A stretch of DNA of 64,000 nucleotides from Duganella flavida (GTDB taxonomy: Bacteria > Pseudomonadota > Gammaproteobacteria > Burkholderiales > Burkholderiaceae_D): assembly GCF_009857445.1 (NCBI RefSeq), contig NZ_WWCN01000006.1:62001-126000 (forward strand), in the 5' to 3' direction. Made by a program: the position numbers and the translations under genes. This document shows, piece after piece, positions 26,901 through 35,156 of this stretch; the first letter of the stretch is position 1, and each line of letters begins with the position of its first letter. Under the pieces are notes generated by a model. The model had not been told where the DNA came from and made no database searches. It worked only from the letters and a program-made list of their open reading frames with translations.

Positions 26901-27744
26901 CTTCCTGGTGCATGACTTGCTGCCAGTACTGCGACCGGAATTCTTCCCAGCCGGCGCCGACGCCGTGCACGGCGCCTGGCTGCACTGCGCGGCTGGCATA
27001 GCCGACCGCATGATCTGCATTTCCGCCGCAGTGGCTGACGAACTGCAAGCATGGCTGCAAGCCGAAAACGCGCCGCGTATTCCGTCGCTGGCGGTGCTGC
27101 ATCATGGCGCCGACCTGGTGGTCGGCGCCGCCCCTGCAACAACGGCCAGCGCCGAGCTGCCGCTGCTGCGCCAGCTGGAAGGCAAGCCGGTGTTCCTGAT
27201 GGTCGGCACCATCGAGCCGCGCAAAGGCCATCTGCAAGCGCTGGATGCGTTTGAACAGCTGTGGCGCGACGGCGTCGAAGCCCACCTGGTCATCGTCGGC
27301 AACGAAGGCTGGAAAGGACTGGCCGCCAGCGAGCGCCGTACCATTCCAACCATCGTCAACCGCTTGAGCCGCCATCCACAACTGGGCCAGCGCCTGCACT
27401 GGCTGCAAGGCCTGGACGACGACGCGCTGCAACAGTTGTACCGCAATAGCAGCTGCCTGCTGCAACCGAGCGAAGGCGAAGGCTTCGGCCTGCCGCTGAT
27501 CGAGGCAGCCAGCTACGGCCTGCCGCTGCTACTGCGCGACATCCCGGTGTGCCGTGAAGTGGCGGGCGACAACGCCAGCTATTTCAGCGGCATGGATGGC
27601 GCCGATCTGGCACGCGCGGTGCAAGACTGGCTGGTACTACACGCCGATGGCCGCCATCCCACCTCGCAAGCGATGCGCTGGATGAGCTGGCGCGACAATG
27701 CACAAGCCCTGCTGGCCATCATCGGCGGCAAGGACGCGGCATGA
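23968..27744 (+). CDS. triple-domain GT4 glycosyltransferase (WbdA-like)
   Basis: A 1258-residue cytoplasmic polymerase with three GT-B (GT4) modules. Module 1 (about 1-400) has the EX7E-type motif HEGFGLPALE. Module 2 (about 420-820) has GETSGTVLD, with Asp replacing the second Glu, a variant known in this clan. Module 3 (about 860-1258) has EGEGFGLPLIE. Such fused enzymes build the repeat units of ABC-exported O-polysaccharides; WbdA makes polymannan. The donor sugar cannot be read, though mannose is typical for relatives. The start is GTG, three bases after the methyltransferase stop. Its stop overlaps the AlgX-like gene by four bases. Confidence 0.92.
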   Translation: MRIVIDLQGAQSESRFRGIGRYSLALALGVARNAGQHDIWLLLNGALDASIADIRLAFEGLVPPERIRVFDAPTPCAEHAPVHGPRARAGELLREYALAQLQPDAVLVTSLFEGYVDDALVSVGRFDRSSFTAVVQYDLIPFLNPAAYLVQPSQRDYYDRKIASLRNAGLLLAISDYSRQEAIDALQLAPQQVVSISTAVDDMFQPAETDATALAALRARFSVTRDMLMYAPGGFDARKNIDGLVTAFSLLPADVRARHQLLIASKFDQNERRKLEAHAQQCGLGADELILTGYVDNDTLIALYRAAALFIFPSKHEGFGLPALEAMACGALVIGADNTSIPEVIGCEEALFNAAEPAAIAAKIAEVLSDDALRARLRAHGREQAKKFSWDHSAQRALRALEAEHAARSTAAQAAAPLATKPRIALVSPMPPEQTGVADYANRVLPTLLPYFDVDLIVNQPTVTLPPETSHVRWYDAAWLRAHADDYAHIIYQFGNSPFHSYMLPLLQDHPGVVVLHDFFLSSMLAYEQINGAMPGVWSQALLHSHGYAALRDGLQPEGMEAARDLWPCNLDILQQASHVIVHSDYARQLAADWYGPEAGRDWSMAQLPRAVPAVNDRAAARAALGIAPDAFVVCNFGFIGPSKQCLELLQAWLASSLHQDRQCQLIFVGANHGGDYGISITDTIASAKAEKQVRISGWISDEDYLNYLQAADVGVQLRTTSRGETSGTVLDCLIYQLPTIINANGAMAEFPHDAVWMLPDQFDRSELIGALETLRHDSARRTELSRAGFELMGTRNSPERVGRMYFEALQRDGQRQERSRSALVQGLLATPGLLTGEETNDDTMLQQLARCIGQAPDPLAPRQLLVDVTTIARHDLKTGIERVVRNQLLELLPLRASGWRIEPVYLDNADGRYRYRYARNYAAKLLGIEATLEGPDPLLDMQAGDVFYSADHSPHAVMAAARDGVYAELRARGVTLNFLVHDLLPVLRPEFFPAGADAVHGAWLHCAAGIADRMICISAAVADELQAWLQAENAPRIPSLAVLHHGADLVVGAAPATTASAELPLLRQLEGKPVFLMVGTIEPRKGHLQALDAFEQLWRDGVEAHLVIVGNEGWKGLAASERRTIPTIVNRLSRHPQLGQRLHWLQGLDDDALQQLYRNSSCLLQPSEGEGFGLPLIEAASYGLPLLLRDIPVCREVAGDNASYFSGMDGADLARAVQDWLVLHADGRHPTSQAMRWMSWRDNAQALLAIIGGKDAA

Positions 27745-28991
27745 GCGAACCCCAGCGCCAGCCGGCTTCTGCCGCGCGCGCTGCCCGGCCGCCACGCCGC
27801 CTGCTGCGTACGACGCTGCGCGCCAGCCGCCTGCTGCTGCCGGCCGCGCTGCTGGTCCTGAGCGTGGCGCCGGCGCTACTGGCCTTCACCAGCGTCGCGC
27901 CGCAAGCCGACGCGTGGCTGGAGCTTCAACTTGCCGAGCACGAATGGGTCAAGACCTACCGTGCCGAAGTGTCGCCGGTGGAAGAACTGCGCCCGCTGGC
28001 GCCGCTACCCAACCTGAAGGACTGGTGGCCGGTCGAGCGTTCCTACAGCCGTTTCGAGCGCTGGTTCAGCGACCATCTCGGCTGGCGCAACCTCATGATC
28101 CGCGCCAAGAACGAACTCGACTATCGCCTGTTCAACTCATCGACCCGCGTGTATTTCGGCGCCGATGGCGAGCTGTATGGCCGCAACCTGATCGACAATG
28201 AAATGCCGGCTACCGAGCGCCTGCTGGCCGACCCGGCGCAAGCGCAAGCGGTGTACGACGGCGTGCAGGCCTTCAACGCGCAGTTGCGTGCGCAAGGTGT
28301 CACCATGCTGCTGCTGGCGCCGATCCAGAAGCAGTACTACACGCGCGAGCGCCTGCCATCGTTTGCGCCGCAAGTGCCGGACAATTCCCATTTCCTGGCC
28401 CTGTATCAGCGCCTGAAGACGGCACCAGGGCTGCACTTCATCGACGCCAAGCGCCACCTCGACGACAACCGCAGCAAGTTCCCGATCTACTACAAGCAGG
28501 ATTTCCACTGGACCGACCTGAGCGCGATGGTGGTGGCGGCCGACGTCACCGACACGATCGCCGGCCTGGAAGGCAGCCCGCTGCGCTGGCGCCACCCGTT
28601 GGAAGCCGATTACCAGCCCTTCGTCGGTTCAGAAGCGCGCTTTGCCGCCCGCCTCAACCTGCAGGAAAAAGTCATCGAACCGCAACTCAAGCGTACCTGG
28701 ACGCCGCGCCACCAAGACAAGCAAGCCGAGCCAGGCAGCGGCTGGGAATTTAGCACCGATGCGCTGGACGATGCAGCGCTGCTGCCGGCCACCTGCATGT
28801 ACGGCAACAGCTTCAGCGATGGCATGCTGCGCGCCGGCCTGACCGAACACTTCCGCCAGTTCCACAAGCTGAGCCGCACACTGCCGCTGCCACAAGTGCC
28901 GGCCCTGCTGCACGGCCAGTGCCGCTACCTGATCGTGCAAGTCCTGGATATCCAGACCGGCCATTGGGCCTCGCTGGCTCCTCACCAATAA
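27741..28991 (+). CDS. AlgX/AlgJ-like polysaccharide O-acetyltransferase
   Basis: 416 residues with an N-terminal membrane anchor (about residues 33-53) and a periplasmic SGNH-hydrolase-like domain. The catalytic pieces of this family are visible: D254-x-H in DFHWTDL, and the nucleophile Ser357 in YGNSFSDG. It probably transfers acetyl groups, handed across the membrane by the MBOAT protein encoded next, onto the polysaccharide after export. It overlaps the glycosyltransferase gene (ATGA). Periplasmic acetylation beside an ABC-dependent chain is less common than in alginate systems, where export is synthase-dependent. Confidence 0.88.
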   Translation: MSEPQRQPASAARAARPPRRLLRTTLRASRLLLPAALLVLSVAPALLAFTSVAPQADAWLELQLAEHEWVKTYRAEVSPVEELRPLAPLPNLKDWWPVERSYSRFERWFSDHLGWRNLMIRAKNELDYRLFNSSTRVYFGADGELYGRNLIDNEMPATERLLADPAQAQAVYDGVQAFNAQLRAQGVTMLLLAPIQKQYYTRERLPSFAPQVPDNSHFLALYQRLKTAPGLHFIDAKRHLDDNRSKFPIYYKQDFHWTDLSAMVVAADVTDTIAGLEGSPLRWRHPLEADYQPFVGSEARFAARLNLQEKVIEPQLKRTWTPRHQDKQAEPGSGWEFSTDALDDAALLPATCMYGNSFSDGMLRAGLTEHFRQFHKLSRTLPLPQVPALLHGQCRYLIVQVLDIQTGHWASLAPHQ

Positions 28992-29007
28992 CGCCACCGA
29001 CGACATT

Positions 29008-30420
29008 ATGGTCTTTTCCTCGCCAGGCTTTTTGTTCCTGTTCTTCCCGCTGTTCTACCTGCTGTACTTTGCGCTGCCGCGCGGCTGGCGCAACAGCTAC
29101 ATCCTGCTGGGCAGTTTCGTGTTTTACGTGCTGGGCGCCGGTGCGCTGACCGCCGTGGCGCTGGCGCTGCTGCTGGCCAACTGGCTGCTGGCCGGCGCGA
29201 TCGGCGCGCGCCGCGCGCAGCAGCCCAGGCAGGCGCGCGCGCTGCTGGCGGGCGGCATTGCACTCAACCTGCTGCCGCTGGTGTTCTTCAAATACCTGCT
29301 GTTCCTGGCGCAACTGGTGCAGGACCTGAGCGGCTGGCAAGCCACCGTGCCGGTGCGCGAGCTGGGCATCGTGCTGCCGCTGGGGATTTCGTTCTACGTG
29401 TTCCACTTCCTGTCCTACCAGCTGGATGTGCACGCCGGCCGCATCGCGCCCGAGCGCAGCCTGCAGAAGTTTGCCATCTACATCTTCCTGTTCCCACACC
29501 TGATCGCCGGGCCGGTGGTGCGCTATGCCGAAGTGCGCGAGCAGCTGCACATCCGCCACCGTGTGGGCAGCAGCCGCCAGCTGTTCTGGGGCCTGCTGAT
29601 CTTTATCGTCGGCCTGTCCAAGAAGCTGCTGATCGCGGACCCGCTGGGCGTGGTGGCGGACGGCATCTACCGTCCCGGCGCCGAGCTGAGTATGTACTCG
29701 GCCTGGCTCGGCGCGGCCTGTTATTCGTTCCAGATCTACTTCGATTTTTCCGGCTACACCGACATGGCGATCGGGCTGGCGCGCATCATGGGCTTCCGCT
29801 TCCCGCGCAACTTCAACCGTCCGTACGCGGCGATCAGCATCACTGAATTCTGGCAACGCTGGCACATGACGCTGTCGCGCTTTTTCCGTGACTACGTGTA
29901 CATCCCGCTGGGCGGCAACCGTGGCAGCGCCTGGCGTACTTATCGCAACCTGATGGTGGTGTTTGTGCTGTGCGCGCTGTGGCACGGCGCCGCCTACACC
30001 TTCCTGCTGTGGGGCGTGGGCCATGGCTTGCTGCTGGTGCTGGAACGCGCCGGCTGGCTCAAGCTGGAGAAGCTGCGCCTTGGCAGCCTGCCGGTATTTG
30101 CGCTGGCGACGTTGCTGTGGGTGCCGTTCCGCGCGCCGACGCTGGCGCAGGCCGGCCAGGTGCTGCAGGCGATGTTCGGCGGCGCGCCGGCATGGCTGCC
30201 GCACGATCGCATGCTGGCCGATCCGAAAGTAGTGTTTGTGCTGGCGCTGGCGGTGCTGGTGTGCCTGCTGCCAGACCGTATCGCACAGCGCAGCTACCAG
30301 GCTAGCTTCCGCCTCGCTGCGACGCCGCTGATGACGGTCTACTGCCTGGCGCTGTACGGACTGTCCTGCATGGCCGTCGTCGAAGGCGGCTTCAACCCCT
30401 TTATTTACTTCCAGTTTTAG
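29008..30420 (+). CDS. MBOAT O-acyltransferase (AlgI-like)
   Basis: A 470-residue multi-spanning protein. MBOAT signatures include WQRWHMTLSRFFRDYVYIPL and the invariant His in CALWHGAAYTFLLWG. AlgI-type proteins pass an acetyl group from cytoplasmic acetyl-CoA to a periplasmic AlgJ/AlgX partner, which is the gene just upstream (16-bp gap). It is the last gene of the polysaccharide operon. Its 3' end overlaps the convergent GT-C gene by 20 bp. Confidence 0.92.
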   Translation: MVFSSPGFLFLFFPLFYLLYFALPRGWRNSYILLGSFVFYVLGAGALTAVALALLLANWLLAGAIGARRAQQPRQARALLAGGIALNLLPLVFFKYLLFLAQLVQDLSGWQATVPVRELGIVLPLGISFYVFHFLSYQLDVHAGRIAPERSLQKFAIYIFLFPHLIAGPVVRYAEVREQLHIRHRVGSSRQLFWGLLIFIVGLSKKLLIADPLGVVADGIYRPGAELSMYSAWLGAACYSFQIYFDFSGYTDMAIGLARIMGFRFPRNFNRPYAAISITEFWQRWHMTLSRFFRDYVYIPLGGNRGSAWRTYRNLMVVFVLCALWHGAAYTFLLWGVGHGLLLVLERAGWLKLEKLRLGSLPVFALATLLWVPFRAPTLAQAGQVLQAMFGGAPAWLPHDRMLADPKVVFVLALAVLVCLLPDRIAQRSYQASFRLAATPLMTVYCLALYGLSCMAVVEGGFNPFIYFQF

Positions 30421-32059
30421 GCGGCTGCACCGGGCACAACTGATAAGGATGCTGGTTGCCGCCCACTGCGGCCGGGTATTTCACGCAACCTGCCTGATCG
30501 AACGTCATGCCGTAGCGGGCCAGCACTTCCTGCGCGGCCGGCCAGATCTGCTGGTTGTCGCCTTCGGCCTGCATCATCACGTAGAACGGGCCGCGGCGAG
30601 CGGCCATCATCGCCAGCGCCTTGGCCACATAGGCCGGCGATTCAGGAAAACTACCACCCAATGCAACAAACGCCAGGCGGTCCGGGAATGACGGCACCAG
30701 CCAGCTCATCGGCGGATCGCCGTGCACGGTGAAAATCACGTTTTGCTCAGGCTCAGGCAACGGCGGCAGCGCCACCGTGGTGGCCGTGCGGGTCCAGCTG
30801 CCGTGCCCCCACGAGGCGCCCGGCAAAGTCGCCACGGTCGCCAGCAGCAAGGCCCAAGCAGCCACGTGGCGGCCGATAGCGGCCGGCATCAGGCGCTGCA
30901 GCACCAGCCACAGGGCGAGTGGCGCCAGCAGTTCCAGCGGCACCAGGTAGCGGTAGATGCCGAACAGGTTCAGCCAGACCAGGTAAGACAGGCCGAAGAA
31001 CAGCAACACATAGCCCGCCGGACGTTCCAGCCGGTCGGCCGGGCGGTGGTCGAGGATGACGTCGCGCAGCAGGCGTACGGTCAGCGCCACGCCGGCCAGG
31101 TATAGCATCGGCCAGATCAACTGGGTCAGCGCGATCTCGATCACGCGCTTCGAGTTGTAGCTGAAAATGAATGGCCACAGCAATTTTTCCGAGAACCCTT
31201 TCGGTATCCAACCGGTATCGCCGATACCGATCGTCCTCGCCAGCGGGCCCTTGAAGATGTTGTTAAATTGCGGGAACAGCGGATTGCCGAACACCTGCCA
31301 CATGCGCCAGTACCAGTGGCCGGCGCTGACGGCTATGCCGGCCAGCGTGCCGACCCCGAACACCAGCGCCAGCCGGAAGCGCAGCCAGAACGCGGCCGGC
31401 ACGCCCAATAGCGCCAGGCACAGCGCCAGCGCATACATGGCGTTGGTCAGCTTGAGGCCGGTGCCAAAACCGGCCAGCAAACCGGCCAGCGCGACCGAGC
31501 GCCAGGCCGGCGCGCCGCCCTGCAGCAGCTGCGGCCAGGCGCGCAGCACCAGCAGCAGCGCGCCCAGCACAGTCAGCGCGATCAGGTTGTCGCCCATGGT
31601 GTTGCCCAGCTCGGACAGGAAGCCGGGGCCGAGGCTGCCGGCCAGCGCCAGCAGCAGCGCCGCGCGGTGCGACTGCGGCGGCAGCAGGCGGCGCGCGATG
31701 GCGGCCAGCAGCACAAAGTTCAGGCCGTGCAGCCAGCCCATCACGAAGCCGACCAGCGGCGCCGGCAGCGCGGCGTTGAGGCCGTAGTACAGCAAGTCGA
31801 TGGTGGGATTGAAATAGCTCTGCCACTGGCCCGGCGCCAGGTCGTAGCCTATCTTGCCATGTACCAGCGCATACGGGTTGTACAAGTGGTAGTTGTGCAA
31901 ATCCCAGTTATCGTCCTGGCCATACACCAGGGACAGCAGGCCGAACAGCACAGGCACGAGCAGCAGCGCGCGCGCCAGCACGGCTGGGCGATCAAGGCCA
32001 CGCCACAGCGAGGCGATGGCGCGCTCGAAGGCGATCAGGGGGCGTTGTAACAGGATCAT
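30401..32059 (-). CDS. GT-C-type multi-spanning membrane protein, probable glycosyltransferase
   Basis: A 552-residue inner-membrane protein with roughly 11-13 hydrophobic segments. An acidic first loop (YGQDDNWDLHNYHLYNPYALV) has closely spaced Asp residues, as in GT-C enzymes, which use polyprenyl-phosphate sugars on the periplasmic face. I cannot place it in a named family. With GtrA and GtrB-like genes directly upstream on the same strand it probably fills the GtrC slot, adding a side sugar to the surface polysaccharide. Confidence 0.7.
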   Translation of the reverse strand: MILLQRPLIAFERAIASLWRGLDRPAVLARALLLVPVLFGLLSLVYGQDDNWDLHNYHLYNPYALVHGKIGYDLAPGQWQSYFNPTIDLLYYGLNAALPAPLVGFVMGWLHGLNFVLLAAIARRLLPPQSHRAALLLALAGSLGPGFLSELGNTMGDNLIALTVLGALLLVLRAWPQLLQGGAPAWRSVALAGLLAGFGTGLKLTNAMYALALCLALLGVPAAFWLRFRLALVFGVGTLAGIAVSAGHWYWRMWQVFGNPLFPQFNNIFKGPLARTIGIGDTGWIPKGFSEKLLWPFIFSYNSKRVIEIALTQLIWPMLYLAGVALTVRLLRDVILDHRPADRLERPAGYVLLFFGLSYLVWLNLFGIYRYLVPLELLAPLALWLVLQRLMPAAIGRHVAAWALLLATVATLPGASWGHGSWTRTATTVALPPLPEPEQNVIFTVHGDPPMSWLVPSFPDRLAFVALGGSFPESPAYVAKALAMMAARRGPFYVMMQAEGDNQQIWPAAQEVLARYGMTFDQAGCVKYPAAVGGNQHPYQLCPVQPPKTGSK

Positions 32060-32066
32060 GGAGAAC

Positions 32067-32465
32067 TCAGGAACGTTTGAAGACCAGCAGGCGGGCGCTG
32101 ATGAAGTTGAGCGCCATGCCGGCCAGCGAGCCGGCCGCCACCGCCAGCAGCGGCGTCATCGGCCAAGCCGGCAGCAGGTGCACCACCACCGCCGAGGTGG
32201 CATAGTTGACGGCGCCGCCACCCAGCATGGCGCCCAGATAGCGCCACCACTCCATCCAGCTGGCGGGCGGCACGGCGCCGGCGGCAAATGTCCAGCGGCG
32301 GTTGATTTGCCAGGTGAAGTAGACGGCAGCCAGGAAGGACAGCAGGCGCGCCTGGTAGAAATGCAGGCCAGCCGCCAGGCCGGCATAGCACACCAGCGTG
32401 TCGACCCCGAGCCCGCCTATCCCGGCCAGGGCAAACAAGGCCAGCGCGTGGTGTGTCTTACGCAC
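32067..32465 (-). CDS. GtrA-family membrane protein (probable glycolipid flippase)
   Basis: 132 residues with four membrane helices. GtrA family features include the aromatic YFTWQINRRWTF segment between helices 2 and 3 and the closing NFISARLLVFK. The family is thought to flip a polyprenyl-phosphate-linked sugar made by GtrB. I chose the GTG at 32465, overlapping the GtrB-like gene by eight bases. The longest frame uses TTG at 32501 and would add an atypical Arg-rich extension. Confidence 0.85.
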   Translation of the reverse strand: MRKTHHALALFALAGIGGLGVDTLVCYAGLAAGLHFYQARLLSFLAAVYFTWQINRRWTFAAGAVPPASWMEWWRYLGAMLGGGAVNYATSAVVVHLLPAWPMTPLLAVAAGSLAGMALNFISARLLVFKRS

Positions 32466-33468
32466 CGTTCTCGGCCGGACCCGGCACCGCCAGGTAGGCA
32501 AAGCGCTTCTGCTCGATGCGGCCCTTGGTGACGGTATCGAGGATCAGGCCGCAGGACAGCAGCACCACGCCAAACAGCGACAGGCCGGTGCACAGCACGG
32601 CAGTCGGCAAGCGCGGCACCAGGCCGGTCTGCACGAAGGTTTCCACCAACGGCACCGCCAGCACGCCGGCAGCAATGGCGCACAGGCCGGCCAGCAGGGA
32701 GAAGAAGTGCAGCGGTTTTTCGTTCTTGAACAGCTTGGTGATCATCCACAGGATGCGGATGCCATCGCGGTAGGTATTGAGCTTGCTGAACGAGCCTTCC
32801 GGACGCGATTTGTAGATGGTCGACACTTCGGCCACCGGCATGCGCAATTCCAGCGCGTGCACGGTCAGTTCGGTTTCGGTTTCAAAGCCGGCCGCATGGG
32901 CGGCAAACGACTTGGCGTAACGGCGCGAGAAAATGCGGTAGCCCGACAGCATGTCGGTAAAGGTATTGCCGAACACCACGCTGACGCAGCCGGTCAGCAG
33001 CTTGTTGCCGAAACGGTGGCCGAAACGGTAGGCTTCCTGCTCTTCGGTGACGCGGGTGCCAACCACCATGTCCAGGCCTTCGCGCAGCAGCTTTTCCGCC
33101 AGTTGCGGCGCCACGCTGGCGTCGTAGGTATCGTCGCCGTCGACCATGATGTAGATATCGGCATCGACGTCGGCAAACATGCGGCGGATGACGTTGCCCT
33201 TGCCTTGCAGCGGTACGCTGCGCACGATGGCGCCGGCTTCCTTGGCCACGGCCATGGTGGCGTCGCTGGAATTGTTGTCGAACACGTAGACGGCAGCCTG
33301 CGGCAGGCAGGTGTTGAAGTCACGCACGATATTGCCGATGGTCAGGGCTTCGTTATAGCACGGCACGATGACCGCGATCCGCTGGTTGCTGAGTATGCTC
33401 ACGTTGATATGGTCGCTTAGAACTGGATCATAAAAGGCGCGGCAGGGTCGCCGCGCCACCTCTTGCAT
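32458..33468 (-). CDS. GT2 glycosyltransferase with two C-terminal helices (GtrB-like)
   Basis: About 336 residues. A GT-A fold domain opens with IAVIVPCYNEALTIG, and the metal-binding DGDDTY (DXD-type) follows. Two membrane helices near the C-terminus (about residues 240-310) are typical of enzymes such as GtrB that load a hexose onto undecaprenyl phosphate. The start is uncertain: ATG 33468 is used, TTG 33477 is possible, and the conserved fold starts about 28 residues later. It is the first gene of a GtrB-GtrA-GT-C trio facing the polysaccharide operon. Confidence 0.87.
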   Translation of the reverse strand: MQEVARRPCRAFYDPVLSDHINVSILSNQRIAVIVPCYNEALTIGNIVRDFNTCLPQAAVYVFDNNSSDATMAVAKEAGAIVRSVPLQGKGNVIRRMFADVDADIYIMVDGDDTYDASVAPQLAEKLLREGLDMVVGTRVTEEQEAYRFGHRFGNKLLTGCVSVVFGNTFTDMLSGYRIFSRRYAKSFAAHAAGFETETELTVHALELRMPVAEVSTIYKSRPEGSFSKLNTYRDGIRILWMITKLFKNEKPLHFFSLLAGLCAIAAGVLAVPLVETFVQTGLVPRLPTAVLCTGLSLFGVVLLSCGLILDTVTKGRIEQKRFAYLAVPGPAENGA

Positions 33469-33530
33469 AGTTTGCAAGGCGGCGCATTATACCGCTGAAC
33501 CAACTGCTGACAAATACAGCTTACAGCTGG

Positions 33531-35018
33531 TTACAGCGCGCCGGTCTTGGGCGCGCCACCCAGCAGGAAGGCCAGCTTAGGCTTGGCCTTGGTGATCGAG
33601 CCGCCAGCGGCAGGCGCAGCCACAACGGGTGCGGCGGCCTTGGTTGGCTCGTACGGTTTGAGGAACCATGGGTCGACTTTTTCACGGCGTGGCGGACCAC
33701 CGCCACCGAGGCTGCGCGGTGGGCGCTCGGCCGGGCGGCCGGCAGGTGCACGGCCGATGTCTTCGCTGCGGCGTGGACGGCGTTCGCCGCGTTCATCGGC
33801 AAAGGCCGGCGCCGGGTTGAAGCCTTCCGGTTCCACGCGCTTGATGGTTTGCTTGATCAATTTTTCGATGTCGACCAGCAGGCGCTCGTCCTTGTCCGAG
33901 AACAGCGAAATGGCGTCACCCGAGGCGCCGGCGCGGCCGGTACGGCCGATACGGTGCACATAGTCTTCCGCGTTATACGGCAGGTCGTAGTTGATCACGC
34001 ATGGCAGGTCCGAGATGTCGAGGCCACGGGCGGCAACGTCGGTTGCCACCAGGATGTCAATCTCGTTTTTCTTGAAGGCGTCCAGCGCAGCCATGCGCTC
34101 TTGCTGAGTGCGGTCGCCGTGGATGGCGACGGCTTTCATGCCTTCGCGTTCCAGTTCACGCGCCAGGCGCGAGGCGCCGAGCTTGGTGTTGGAGAACACG
34201 ATCACCTGCTTCAGCTCGCGCTGGCGCAGCAGGTGCGCGATCAGCGCGTGCTTCTGGTTCTCGGCAATCTTGTACACCACCTGGGTGACGGTGTCGGCGG
34301 TCTTGTTGGCGCGCGCCACTTCGATGGTCACCGGGTCGTTCAGGAAGGTGTTGGCCAGTTTTTTGATTTCCGGCGAGAAGGTGGCCGAGAACATCAGGTT
34401 CTGGCGCTTCTTCGGCAGCAGGTTGATGATGCGCTGCAGGTCCGGCAGGAAGCCCATGTCCAGCATGCGGTCGGCTTCGTCCATGACCAGCATTTGCACC
34501 TGGCTCAGGCTGATATTCTTTTGCTCCACGTGGTCCAGCAAACGGCCCGGGGTGGCGATGACGATTTCCACGCCAGCCTTCAGGATCACGGTTTGCGGCT
34601 TCATGTCCATGCCGCCGAATACTTCGGTGGCGCGCAGCGGCGTGTGCTTGCAATAGGCTTTGACGTTCTCGGCCACCTGCACCGCCAGTTCGCGGGTCGG
34701 CGCCAGGATCAGCGCACGCACCGGGTGGCGCGCCGGCGAGGTACTGGTGCTGGCGTGCTGCAGCAGCATCTGGATGATCGGCAGCGAGAAGCCCGCCGTC
34801 TTGCCGGTACCGGTCTGCGCCGCCCCCATCACATCGCGGCCTTGCAGCAGCACAGGAATGGCCTGAGCCTGGATCGGCGTCGGGTGCTCGTAGCCCTGGT
34901 CGTTCAACGCGCGCAGGATATCCGGCGACAGGCCGAAATCGGCGAAGCGAACTGGGACTGGAGCTTCGGCGGCTGCCTGCTCGGGAATGGTCGGGGTGGT
35001 GATCTCGGTATCGGACAT
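33531..35018 (-). CDS. rhlE: DEAD-box RNA helicase, RhlE type
   Basis: 495 residues. The Q motif lies in FADFGLSPDILRAL...PTPIQAQAIP. Walker A is AQTGTGKT, the DEAD motif is DEADRMLDMGF, and SAT (FSATF) and HRIGRTGRAG are all present. The C-terminal ~110 residues are an Arg/Gly/Pro-rich tail typical of RNA-binding extensions. RhlE proteins remodel RNA in ribosome maturation and mRNA decay. It is transcribed divergently from the sensor gene at 35157, with a 138-bp AT-rich gap between. Confidence 0.94.
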   Translation of the reverse strand: MSDTEITTPTIPEQAAAEAPVPVRFADFGLSPDILRALNDQGYEHPTPIQAQAIPVLLQGRDVMGAAQTGTGKTAGFSLPIIQMLLQHASTSTSPARHPVRALILAPTRELAVQVAENVKAYCKHTPLRATEVFGGMDMKPQTVILKAGVEIVIATPGRLLDHVEQKNISLSQVQMLVMDEADRMLDMGFLPDLQRIINLLPKKRQNLMFSATFSPEIKKLANTFLNDPVTIEVARANKTADTVTQVVYKIAENQKHALIAHLLRQRELKQVIVFSNTKLGASRLARELEREGMKAVAIHGDRTQQERMAALDAFKKNEIDILVATDVAARGLDISDLPCVINYDLPYNAEDYVHRIGRTGRAGASGDAISLFSDKDERLLVDIEKLIKQTIKRVEPEGFNPAPAFADERGERRPRRSEDIGRAPAGRPAERPPRSLGGGGPPRREKVDPWFLKPYEPTKAAAPVVAAPAAGGSITKAKPKLAFLLGGAPKTGAL

Positions 35019-35156
35019 AATGTGGACGGATGGTGAAGCGCCGTAAACTATACCCTAATTTCTGGCAACTGCGCTAAAAACCAGCAGCTTTTATCACGGA
35101 ATCCTTGCATCAATGGCATGTATAATAGTTTTTTTGATTAGAAACTAGATTAATCC

